A DNA stretch of 14,103 bases from CAZXDS01 sp964639525 (GTDB lineage: Bacteria > Bacteroidota > Ignavibacteria > Ignavibacteriales > Melioribacteraceae): positions 1 through 14,103 of the forward strand of contig CAZXDS010000082.1 of assembly GCA_964639525.1 (NCBI GenBank), given 5' to 3'. The first letter of the stretch is position 1; each line of letters begins with the position of its first letter. This document shows positions 6,887-14,103 of this stretch, piece after piece. The translations under genes were made by a program, and so were the position numbers. Below the pieces are notes generated by a model that saw only the letters and a list, made by a program, of their open reading frames with translations, did not search any database and was not told the origin of the DNA.

Positions 6887-9586
6887 TTAGAAATCAAATC
6901 TTATTCCAAGTTTAATAGTTCTTCTCAATCCAATATTGCTTGGATTTCTTTGCCGGTCAAGCGTTCTGCTTGAAGTAGGACCCGCGTCCCACGGATCGCC
7001 TGATGTACTCCATACATTTACAGGATTTATTGAGTCGAAAACATTAAGGACTGAAAGAAACAAAGATAATTTTGTAGCACCCAAAAGTGGAAACATCTTT
7101 AAAAATCTCAAATCAACTTGTTGTGTGGCAGCCATATTATTTGAGTTCCTATCAACTATTAGTCCTTCGCTTTCTTCAGTTGGTCTTGGAGTGTAGGGCA
7201 AACCGCTTGAATATCGGGCAACTAAGTAAATATCGATATTTTCAAAAAAATGCATTCCCAATAAAAGAGGTCCGAAATTAGCCGGGAAATTCAATCCTAA
7301 ACTTGCCGATAATGTGTTTCGCCTGTCAAAACTAAGCGGAAACTCACGTTTTGGGCGTAACAAAGCATTTGCTCTTCGATAGTTGTTGTAGCCTTCACGC
7401 GGATCCGATTCGTTTCCTTGTGCTATTGAAAAAGTATAGTTTACATTCGCATACCAATAATCGGAAGGCGCTTTTGTTAAATTTATTTCAAATCCTTTTA
7501 CTTCTCCATAATCGGAATTATTAAAAATAGTATATTCATACGGGAATTTTGTATAATATGTACTTCCCATTAAATTGGTAATATTTTTAAAATATGCCGA
7601 TAAATCAATTGAATAAAAACTTCCGATTTGCTGTTTAAAACCAACTTCAAAGGATATTGTTTTCTGCGGTTTTACCCCCGGATTACCGACAAGGGCTCTA
7701 TCAAGCGTTGGATCGCGTAAACTATACATATCTGTAAAATTAGGCAACTGAAAAAAATGTCCGTATGAACTATAAAAAATTGTTTTTTCCGTTATTGGAA
7801 ATGAAATACCTAACCGTGGACTAAATTGGTATTTTGCCGGGGTTTTTATTTCTCCGTCCGGCACAAAAATACCTTTATCATTTAAAAATCCTGCCGGCGT
7901 AGTTACATCCGGCCATTGAGTATCCTTTACATCGGCATAATCAAATCGAAGTCCAAAATTTAAAATAAATACATCGAACTCCATTTTATCTTGTGCATAA
8001 AGAGAAAATTCCAAAGGATATTTTTTGTAATTAGTATAAGCATGAAAACCGCCCGCATAAGGTTCGGCAAAAGATAGCCTTCCGATTGAATGACTTTGAA
8101 ATTCAAAACCTGTTTTAATTAAATTGTGCATCCCCAATTGAGAACTTAAGTCAAATTTTAGGATGTATGTTTTTACATCATTTTTAATAAAAATTCCATT
8201 GTCGGCGTTTGTCCAAAAGGGAGGAGTATTATTATTTTTTCTAAGATAATTTGATGAAATTAATTGCCCGTCATTTGTAAACTCAGCAAATTTACCCGGA
8301 GTAAATCTGTTGAAATAATTTCTTAAATACGAAAATGCTAAATTATAAAATGTTGAATTGCTTAAAACATGGTTAATGATTATGTTATCTTTCCAAGTAA
8401 AGTTTTTTCTATCCTCGTAACCTTGCGGATAATATTTCCAAGCATGAGAATATGGTTTATAAAGCCGGTAATCACGATGAAGATAATAAGAAATTTTCAT
8501 ACCTTGAAAAATAGGATAAGACAGTTTAAAATTTAATTCCCTTTCTTTGTTGTATCCCCAAGGCAACTGATTTTTTACGTTTTGGTATCTTACAGTAAGA
8601 AAAAATTTCAATTTTTGAACAAATGGAATCGCTCCGCTTAGCACACCTGAAAATGTGCCCAAAACATTCATATCTAATCCAAGGTCGGGAGTATCATTCA
8701 ACGATTGAGTTTTGTATGCCGAAGGATCATTTGTAATTAAACCGGTTCCCTCCGAATTAACTCTTTCAACAAACTTTCCATCGGAATTTAATCCCCATTG
8801 ATCATAAGCCAAAGCATCAGCAGAATGATAGGGAGAAGTATTTAATTCATCGGAAATAAATTCTACCCGTCCTTTGTATTTATCGCCGCCATCTTTAGTA
8901 ACAATGTTAACTACACCGGAAAGTGCCTGCCCGTATTCAGCATTAAAACCGCCGGTAAGAACCTGCAGTTCTTGAATCACATTTTTATCTAATTGTCCGT
9001 TAAAACTGCCGTTAATAGGATTTTTATCGGGAATTCCGTCAACAAGATAAACTATTTCGTCTGATCTGCCGCCGCGAGCATGAAGTTCGCCATTAGAACC
9101 TTCGGTAAATCCTGCCTGCAGCGAAACAACATCTTGAAAACTTGCAACAGGGAGATTATCAAATGTTTTTGACGAAACAATTGCAGTTCTGGTAGTAACA
9201 TCTTTCCGAATAATCATTTTTTTAGCTTTTACTACAATACTTGCCAGTTCAACACCGCTTTCTTTGAGTTTAACATCTATCTTAGTCGTCAAATCAGAGT
9301 TTACAATTATACTTTCTACTGTCTTCGAGCCGTAACCGATCATTGAAAATATCAGTGTATATTTACCGGGTTTAAGATTTAGGATAACATAATTTCCGTT
9401 TGCATCCGTGGCAGTGCCCGTTGCAGTTCCTTTAACAAGAATATTAACAGACGGAAGCGGGTCCCCGGTAACAGCATCGGTAACCTTTCCTGTTATTTTT
9501 CCGGTTGTTCCCGCAAAACAGATTAACGACGGAACAATTAGAATTAACATTAAAAATTTAATAAAAGTATTATTAAACACTTTCAT
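6887..9586 (-). CDS. TonB-dependent receptor with carboxypeptidase-regulatory-like domain
   Basis: This 899-residue outer-membrane transporter imports a ligand through energy from TonB/ExbBD. A signal peptide (about 1-25) is followed by a carboxypeptidase-regulatory-like beta-sandwich (about 27-108; GKVTDAVTGDPLPSVNI, TDANGNYVILNLKPGKY). The plug domain spans about 130-232, with LPVASFQDVVSLQAG, the loop HARGGRSDEIVYLVDGIP and the end ALSGVVNIVTKDG. The rest (about 233-899) is the 22-strand barrel, finishing in the aromatic C-terminal strand IKLGIRFDF. Length and order are typical of SusC-like/CarboxypepD-reg receptors of the Bacteroidota group, but no SusD-like lipoprotein gene is adjacent. 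No clear TonB box was identified. GAGGA sits just upstream of the ATG. The gene follows the LTD protein by 24 bases and leads into the FN3, PorV-like and hydrolase genes, so its ligand may be a product of the secreted hydrolase; this is inferred from context only. Confidence 0.92.
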   Translation of the reverse strand: MKVFNNTFIKFLMLILIVPSLICFAGTTGKITGKVTDAVTGDPLPSVNILVKGTATGTATDANGNYVILNLKPGKYTLIFSMIGYGSKTVESIIVNSDLTTKIDVKLKESGVELASIVVKAKKMIIRKDVTTRTAIVSSKTFDNLPVASFQDVVSLQAGFTEGSNGELHARGGRSDEIVYLVDGIPDKNPINGSFNGQLDKNVIQELQVLTGGFNAEYGQALSGVVNIVTKDGGDKYKGRVEFISDELNTSPYHSADALAYDQWGLNSDGKFVERVNSEGTGLITNDPSAYKTQSLNDTPDLGLDMNVLGTFSGVLSGAIPFVQKLKFFLTVRYQNVKNQLPWGYNKERELNFKLSYPIFQGMKISYYLHRDYRLYKPYSHAWKYYPQGYEDRKNFTWKDNIIINHVLSNSTFYNLAFSYLRNYFNRFTPGKFAEFTNDGQLISSNYLRKNNNTPPFWTNADNGIFIKNDVKTYILKFDLSSQLGMHNLIKTGFEFQSHSIGRLSFAEPYAGGFHAYTNYKKYPLEFSLYAQDKMEFDVFILNFGLRFDYADVKDTQWPDVTTPAGFLNDKGIFVPDGEIKTPAKYQFSPRLGISFPITEKTIFYSSYGHFFQLPNFTDMYSLRDPTLDRALVGNPGVKPQKTISFEVGFKQQIGSFYSIDLSAYFKNITNLMGSTYYTKFPYEYTIFNNSDYGEVKGFEINLTKAPSDYWYANVNYTFSIAQGNESDPREGYNNYRRANALLRPKREFPLSFDRRNTLSASLGLNFPANFGPLLLGMHFFENIDIYLVARYSSGLPYTPRPTEESEGLIVDRNSNNMAATQQVDLRFLKMFPLLGATKLSLFLSVLNVFDSINPVNVWSTSGDPWDAGPTSSRTLDRQRNPSNIGLRRTIKLGIRFDF

Positions 9587-9610
9587 ACTTTCCTCAAAAT
9601 TAGATTGAAT

Positions 9611-10918
9611 TTATTTTAGTAATAACATTTTTTTAGAAATAAAATTATCAGGGGTTTTTAATTCATATATGTAGATTCCTGATGAAAGATTTATTGCATT
9701 AAATTTATAATTGTGTGAACCTGCCGATAATTTTTTATCAACTAACGTAATAATTCCGTGTCCGAGAATATCGAATATTTTGAGCGAAACTGCCGAACTT
9801 TTGGGCAAAGTAAATGAAATTGTAGTTGACGGATTAAACGGGTTCGGATAATTTTGAAAAAGGTTGAATTTTATCGGGGCGAAATTATGCTCTTTTACAT
9901 CAACCAATAAACCATCGCTTCCCGGTGAAAAAAATGAATTTGTGTCACCGGCAACATTAGAATGCAGTCCCCATAATTTGCTGTCAAGTTTATGCGTAAC
10001 CGATTGACCTACTGCACCGCTAATTGGACTGCCGGAAATTGTGTTCGGGAATCCGAGATAAATAGGTTTGGATGTTACGGGTGTTGCATCGCCCCAATAA
10101 ATTTCAGAAAGAGTATCGCTATTTGCAGGATTAACCAAAACTACACAGTCCCCGGCATTAGAAAAATTACTTCTGCCTTGTCCGTTATTAAATCCATCAT
10201 TATTATCGTCATTTTCATTTACGGCAAACAATGCGGTTCCGGATGGAATGTTATTTCCATATCCGGCAGTTCCGACCGCTCCAAATACAACTGCGAATTG
10301 TCCCGGATTTATTGCAGCTCCAATTGGAAATGTAAAAACAGGAACGCTTACTTTATCAAGTATTTGATAACCGCTTAAATTAATTAAAACACTATCCGTA
10401 TTATATATTTCGATAAATTCATCGGAATGTGAGCCTCTTATTCCGTCGCCGTTTGCATCTCCGGCATCGCCTTTGGGAACGTCAAACATTATTTCCGTAA
10501 TTACCAATTTAGATTGCCAGCCTGCATCAGGCTCACCTGACCTGCCGCTAGTAATATCCACAGAGGAAGAATCCCATTTTTTTGACGGACTTTTAAATCC
10601 GGCATTTACAATATAATGTCCAGGTTCTGTTGCCGTTAAAATGAACGGGTTAGAATGTGTTTTGTTAATATAATCAACTACTACGCCTGAACTATTGACC
10701 AGTTCTCCTGCTACATACTTACCTGCTGTAACTCCGGTAAGTGTTACTTGAACTCGAATACTATCCAGTTTTTCAACCGAAACGATACCGGATGAATGGA
10801 CATGACAACCGCCAGCCGAACAGCCGGGCGCACTGCCGTTATAAGTCGGCTGCAAATATGTGTAACCGAAAAATGCAACAATTGAAACCGATAGTAAAAA
10901 AAATAAAAATTTAGACAT
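9611..10918 (-). CDS. Secreted lamin-tail-domain protein with N-terminal CX4CH module
   Basis: This 435-residue exported protein begins with a hydrophobic signal segment (about 4-20). The first mature module (about 24-125) opens with GCSAGGCH, a CX4CH motif at 33-39, followed by beta-rich sequence. This resembles the choice-of-anchor V type modules seen in FCB-group secreted proteins, though I cannot confirm the family. A single lamin-tail domain spans about 138-336, starting VITEIMFDVP with the acidic loop DANGDGIRGSHSDEF before EIYN. The C-terminus (about 348-435) is a T9SS type A sorting domain with NYPNPFNPST at 356 and terminal KKMLLLK. AGGA lies six bases before the ATG. The LTD closely resembles the three repeats of the protein encoded just upstream. 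It is the first gene of the probable operon reaching the hydrolase at 1460. It is likely a cell-surface structural or adhesive protein; a role in heme binding is possible but unproven. Confidence 0.85.
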   Translation of the reverse strand: MSKFLFFLLSVSIVAFFGYTYLQPTYNGSAPGCSAGGCHVHSSGIVSVEKLDSIRVQVTLTGVTAGKYVAGELVNSSGVVVDYINKTHSNPFILTATEPGHYIVNAGFKSPSKKWDSSSVDITSGRSGEPDAGWQSKLVITEIMFDVPKGDAGDANGDGIRGSHSDEFIEIYNTDSVLINLSGYQILDKVSVPVFTFPIGAAINPGQFAVVFGAVGTAGYGNNIPSGTALFAVNENDDNNDGFNNGQGRSNFSNAGDCVVLVNPANSDTLSEIYWGDATPVTSKPIYLGFPNTISGSPISGAVGQSVTHKLDSKLWGLHSNVAGDTNSFFSPGSDGLLVDVKEHNFAPIKFNLFQNYPNPFNPSTTISFTLPKSSAVSLKIFDILGHGIITLVDKKLSAGSHNYKFNAINLSSGIYIYELKTPDNFISKKMLLLK

Positions 10919-10982
10919 TTTTAATCCTTAAATAAAACATATATAATTAAATAACTTAAAAATTTATTTATTATTTAAAGTT

Positions 10983-11029
10983 TGTTCCCCCTGAAATAAT
11001 TTAATGCCTAAATTACTTCCGAGGGAACA
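10983..11029 (-). terminator. Long intercistronic hairpin after the triple-LTD gene
   Basis: Two 21-base arms (10983-11003 and 11009-11029) flank a 5-base loop. The outer seven pairs (TGTTCCC/GGGAACA) are perfect. Read on the plus strand three positions mismatch; read as minus-strand RNA two of those become G-U wobbles and only one G-A mismatch remains. The stem begins eight bases after the TAG of the triple-LTD gene. It is followed by ACAAAC and AT-rich sequence, not by an immediate T-run, so it may be a weak terminator, an mRNA-stabilising 3' end or a processing site rather than a classical intrinsic terminator. Confidence 0.55.
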
Positions 11030-11036
11030 TTTGGTA

Positions 11037-13271
11037 CTATTTTAAAAGCAGCATTTTTTTTGTCATCATTCCTTTCGATGTTCTTAATGAATATATATAT
11101 ACTCCGGTTGCCAGATTAGACGCATCAAATGTATATTGGTAAACACCTGACGATAACTTTTTATCAGCTAATGTTGCAATCTCCTGTCCGAGAATATTAT
11201 ATATTCTTAGTGTAACCTTAGAAGCATACGGCATGCTAAAAGATATTATAGTCGATGGATTGAACGGATTAGGATAGTTTTGAGAAAGAACAAATTTTGT
11301 AGGTATCAAATTTTCACTTTTAACACCGTCAACAACAACTGCATCTTTACCAGGTGAAAAATAATCTGTTGCATTATCCGTTACAACTGTATGTTTATCC
11401 CATAATCCCAAATTTCTATCCAGCGTAACCGATTGGGCGATACCGCCTGATATTGTTGTACCTGAAATTGTATTCGGGAAACCAAAATAAACACCAATTG
11501 TTGAAAGCGGTGTGGCAGTGCCCCAATATACTTCATCAAGTGTATCACTGTTTGCAGGATTTATCAGCAAACAATTATCGTGTGAATTTGAAAAATTTGT
11601 CTTCCCAATTCCGTTATCAAAACCGATGTTTGCACTTGTATCGTGAACAGCCAAATATATTGCATCAGGCGGAAGATTTGAACCGAAACCGTTTGAATCA
11701 ACAGCACCAAACACAACAACAAACTGAGCCGGATTAATAGTTGTTCCTATCGGGAAAGTGTAAACGGGTACGCCTTCTCTTTCAACAATTTGGTAGCCTG
11801 AAACATTAATTGCAGCACTCCCGCGATTATATATTTCAACAAATTCATCAGACTTTGAGCCGCGAACACCGTCTCCATTTGCATCGCCAACAGAATCTTT
11901 TGGTACATCAAACATTATTTCCGTAATAATTAAATCGCTGTTATTAACTTGTGGAGGTGTACGTGCATCAATTCCAGGTGAAAACAACGCCGAACCGCTT
12001 CCGGCAACAACAGTATGTTTATCCCATAAATTTGAATTTAGCCTTGATGTAACCGATTGACCTATTTTCCCTTTTATTGAATCTCCCGAAATTGTATTGG
12101 GCGGTCCCAAATAAACAGCTTTAGACGAAACAGGCGAAGCAGAACCCCAGTATATTTCAGATGTAGTATCATTTTCAATTGAATTTACAATTACTACCGC
12201 ATCATGTGAATTAGAGAAATTAGAATGTCCTCCGTTTTCATCGTCAAATCCTAAATTGTCATCCGATTGATATTTCGCAAACACGAGTGCTTCAGAAGGC
12301 ATTGGACCGAAACCGTTGGAGCCTACTGCACCGAAAACAACAGCAAATTGCCCGATTTTTAATTTTGTACTATCCGGAAATTGATAAACAACCATTGTGT
12401 CTTTGTCAAGAATTTGGAATCCGGTTAAATCTGCATCAATAGGTCCATTATTATAAATCTCTATAAATTCATCGGAATGAGAACCGCGAACACCATCACC
12501 ATTAGCATCGCCAAGTGAATCTTTTGGTACATCAAACATAACTTCGGTAATTTGTATATTCGGTAAAATTGGATTTGTGTTTTGAACGGCATCTTTGCCA
12601 GGTGAAAATAATGAAGTCGGATCACCGGTTACAATTGAATGTATTCCCCATAAATCACTGCCAATACTATGTGTAACGGATTGAGCAACTGAGCCGCTGA
12701 TTGAATCACCGAGAACAGTATTAGGCGGTCCTAAATAAATACCATTCGCAGTTATAGTTGATATTGGATGCGATGTAGTTCCGCCCCAATCAATTTCTGC
12801 CACAGTATCGGCTAAAAGCGGATTAACAAGCATTACTCTGTCGGCACTGTTCGAAAAATTTGATTTCCCAAGTCCGTTATCAAACCCGTCATTATTGTCG
12901 TCATTTTCGTTTACAGCAAAATATAAAGCATCGCTCGGTAAATTACTTCCAATACCGGCTGTGCCAATTGCTCCAAAAACAACAGCAAATTGACCAGGTG
13001 CCAATACTGAATTTAACGGGAAAGTAAAAACAGGAACACCTTCACGCTCAATTATTTGATAAGCGGTCAAGTCCACAGCTGCTGAACCGCCGTTGTAAAT
13101 CTCCACAAATTCATCGGAATGAGAACCGCGAATGCCATCGCCGTTTGCATCGCCCAATGTATCTTGAGGTACATCAAACATTATCTCCGTTATTTGAAGA
13201 CCACTTTGAGCAAATATTGATACAATTGTAAAAAAGAAGATGAAACATATTAGCGTTAATTTTAATTTCAT
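11037..13271 (-). CDS. Secreted protein with three tandem lamin-tail domains
   Basis: This 744-residue exported protein has a signal peptide (about 1-22, ending FAQ). Three tandem lamin-tail domain units follow (about 25-228, 239-436 and 447-644). Each opens with ITE(I/V)MFDVP, has the acidic loop DANGDG(I/V)RGS and then SDEF(V/I)EIYN, a (Q/V)F(A/V)VVFGA core, an FSNS motif, and a closing (L/Y)FSPG(K/I)DA. A T9SS type A sorting domain fills about 655-744 (NYPNPFNPST at 665, terminal KKMLLLK). Lamin-tail domains are immunoglobulin-like folds found in secreted bacterial proteins, often with nucleases or adhesive modules; no catalytic module is present here. The DxNxDG loop suggests calcium binding. 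A strong AGGAGG precedes the ATG. The gene lies 39 bases after nhaC and 118 before the related single-LTD gene, with a hairpin between. It is probably a surface structural or adhesion protein. Confidence 0.87.
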   Translation of the reverse strand: MKLKLTLICFIFFFTIVSIFAQSGLQITEIMFDVPQDTLGDANGDGIRGSHSDEFVEIYNGGSAAVDLTAYQIIEREGVPVFTFPLNSVLAPGQFAVVFGAIGTAGIGSNLPSDALYFAVNENDDNNDGFDNGLGKSNFSNSADRVMLVNPLLADTVAEIDWGGTTSHPISTITANGIYLGPPNTVLGDSISGSVAQSVTHSIGSDLWGIHSIVTGDPTSLFSPGKDAVQNTNPILPNIQITEVMFDVPKDSLGDANGDGVRGSHSDEFIEIYNNGPIDADLTGFQILDKDTMVVYQFPDSTKLKIGQFAVVFGAVGSNGFGPMPSEALVFAKYQSDDNLGFDDENGGHSNFSNSHDAVVIVNSIENDTTSEIYWGSASPVSSKAVYLGPPNTISGDSIKGKIGQSVTSRLNSNLWDKHTVVAGSGSALFSPGIDARTPPQVNNSDLIITEIMFDVPKDSVGDANGDGVRGSKSDEFVEIYNRGSAAINVSGYQIVEREGVPVYTFPIGTTINPAQFVVVFGAVDSNGFGSNLPPDAIYLAVHDTSANIGFDNGIGKTNFSNSHDNCLLINPANSDTLDEVYWGTATPLSTIGVYFGFPNTISGTTISGGIAQSVTLDRNLGLWDKHTVVTDNATDYFSPGKDAVVVDGVKSENLIPTKFVLSQNYPNPFNPSTIISFSMPYASKVTLRIYNILGQEIATLADKKLSSGVYQYTFDASNLATGVYIYSLRTSKGMMTKKMLLLK
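11340..11933 (-). repeat. Lamin-tail-domain repeat unit 3
   Basis: This segment encodes residues 447-644. It runs from IITEIMFDVP to FSPGKDA and is colinear with units 1 and 2. Its second half (NPANSDTL, YWGTATP, FGFPNTISG) is closest to the LTD of the neighbouring gene at 9611-10918. Confidence 0.75.
11964..12557 (-). repeat. Lamin-tail-domain repeat unit 2
   Basis: This segment encodes residues 239-436. It is the most divergent unit: the NENDDNNDGF segment of unit 1 is replaced by KYQSDDNLGF, and the VPVFTFP block by MVVYQFP. Confidence 0.75.
12588..13199 (-). repeat. Lamin-tail-domain repeat unit 1
   Basis: This segment encodes residues 25-228. Its middle (VFTFP, GQFAVVFGAIGTAG, FAVNENDDNNDGF) matches the LTD of the adjacent gene nearly word for word, and it has a few extra residues (TTSHPISTITANG) relative to the other units. 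Confidence 0.75.
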
Positions 13272-13275
13272 AGAT

Positions 13276-13281
13276 CCTCCT
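13276..13281 (-). promoter_or_regulatory. Strong Shine-Dalgarno of the triple-LTD gene
   Basis: AGGAGG on the minus strand lies four bases before the ATG at 13271. It is the strongest ribosome binding site in the window and supports efficient translation from this start. Confidence 0.7.
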
Positions 13282-13310
13282 GCCTATTATTATTATTTTG
13301 ATACATTTAT

Positions 13311-14103
13311 TTAACTACCTATTTGAGTCTCATTTTCTCTAATTTTCGGCGACATAGTTGTTTTTGTAAAACCGAAAATGATTAGAATAATAACAGAAAT
13401 ATAATTCATAAAAGCCCAAGGAAGATAATCGAAAGCCGACACACCTAACGTTCCGGTTACATATACTCCTGCCATACTCCAAGGAATAAGAGGGACAATT
13501 ATTGCGCCTGCTTCTTCAACGATTCTAGAAAGATTTTTGGCTGCTAAATTTTTTTCTTTGTAAATTGGGGCAAGAAGTTCTCCTGGTATAATCATTGAAA
13601 GATATGAACTTCCTGTAACAAGAGCCGTTAAAATAGAAGCGGCAACAGTTGTGGATACAATACTCCAAACGTGCCCCGTAAACCGTTTTACACTTTTAAA
13701 TAAAACAGCTAATAACCCGGTACTTTGCATAATACCGCTAAATGCAAATGCTGCAAAAGCTACCAGTTGTACCCCCATCATACTCATCATTCCGCCGCGT
13801 GAAATCAATTTATCCACTACAGCAACACCGGTATGAGCATGATAACCGGTATTCATTGCTGCGGCAACATCAATAGCGGAAACTCCTTGATAAATAATTG
13901 CTAATAATCCTGCAACAAATGATGAAAGCAGCATTCCCGGTAAAACCGGTTTTTTAGCGAATGCGAAATAAAAAACTATTACTAACGGAAGAAGTAAAAC
14001 AATGTTAAAATTAAAATTCTTTTCTAATGTATTTATTATTAAATTCATCATTTCGGAATGAGCTGTGCCGTTCTGATAACTAAGACCGATAATAAAATAA
14101 ATT
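13311..14103 (-). CDS. nhaC: Na+/H+ antiporter NhaC family, 5' end beyond window
   Basis: This is the C-terminal part of a multi-spanning inner-membrane antiporter that exchanges Na+ for H+. The frame is open to the right edge: 17 further codons (reading IYFIIGLSYQNGTAHSE) precede the ATG at 14051, so that ATG is internal and about 263 residues are present of a family usually near 450-490. Hydrophobic spans are visible at roughly residues 16-31, 36-54, 91-117, 127-156, 185-204 and 213-230 counted from that Met. The family signature is clear in the last third: TGSSYLSMIIPGELLAPIY, KNLSRIVEEAGAIIVPLIPW and GVSAFDYLPWAFMNYIS. Related carriers such as malate/lactate antiporters (MleN type) share this fold, so the exact substrate is not certain. 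The LTD gene starts 39 bases after the stop, so read-through transcription is possible, but no functional link is evident. Confidence 0.88.
   Translation of the reverse strand, partial: IYFIIGLSYQNGTAHSEMMNLIINTLEKNFNFNIVLLLPLVIVFYFAFAKKPVLPGMLLSSFVAGLLAIIYQGVSAIDVAAAMNTGYHAHTGVAVVDKLISRGGMMSMMGVQLVAFAAFAFSGIMQSTGLLAVLFKSVKRFTGHVWSIVSTTVAASILTALVTGSSYLSMIIPGELLAPIYKEKNLAAKNLSRIVEEAGAIIVPLIPWSMAGVYVTGTLGVSAFDYLPWAFMNYISVIILIIFGFTKTTMSPKIRENETQIGS

Noticed and set aside
9992..10378. 128-codon plus-strand open frame
   Set aside because: It lies wholly antisense to the well-supported LTD/T9SS gene and has Cys/Asn/Ile-rich nonsense-like composition.
11453..11737. 94-codon plus-strand open frame
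   Set aside because: Antisense to LTD unit 3; its Gln/Asn/Leu-rich sequence is a by-product of the repeat.
13311..14051. nhaC starting at the ATG at 14051
   Set aside because: The frame stays open to the window edge and 246 residues is far too short for the family; this Met is internal.
1..14103. CRISPR array, insertion sequence or phage genes
   Set aside because: No regularly spaced repeats, transposase, integrase or terminal inverted repeats were seen on either strand.

Overview
The window is AT-rich, and every supported gene lies on the minus strand. Three exported proteins end in a type IX secretion (T9SS) type A sorting domain with the linker NYPNPFNP(S/T)T and the terminus KKM(L/V)LLK. 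There is also a PorV/PorQ-family protein, a large TonB-dependent receptor with a carboxypeptidase-regulatory-like domain, and a large fibronectin-type-III protein with a VVPNPY tail. This combination points to the Bacteroidota/Chlorobi superphylum and most likely to an Ignavibacteria-type bacterium. That placement is inferred from protein style; no marker gene is present.

Right to left, in the direction of transcription: (1) 14103-13311, the C-terminal part of an NhaC-type Na+/H+ antiporter, cut by the window edge; (2) 13271-11037, a secreted protein with three tandem lamin-tail domains (LTD) and a T9SS tail; (3) a 118-base gap holding a long hairpin that pairs better on the transcribed strand; (4) 10918-9611, a second LTD/T9SS protein with an N-terminal CX4CH module; (5) 9586-6887, the TonB-dependent receptor; (6) 6869-3927, the FN3 protein; (7) 3913-2894, the PorV/PorQ-family protein; (8) 2893-1460, a T9SS-tagged alpha/beta hydrolase; (9) about 410 bases without a confident gene but with signs of former coding sequence; (10) 1049-156, a lipoprotein paralogue of that hydrolase; (11) a non-coding end with a short tandem repeat.

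Genes 4 to 8 are spaced 24, 17, 13 and 0 bases apart, so they probably form one transcription unit. It encodes outer-membrane import (receptor), a large exported protein of unknown role, a PorV-like outer-membrane component, and a secreted hydrolase with an intact Ser-Asp-His set. The most economical reading is a cell-surface hydrolysis and uptake locus, or a receptor/T9SS cargo module, without a SusD partner. The substrate cannot be told from the sequence. The most interesting elements are this operon, the pair of hydrolases with different anchoring, the intercistronic hairpin, and the LTD repeat family spread over two adjacent genes.
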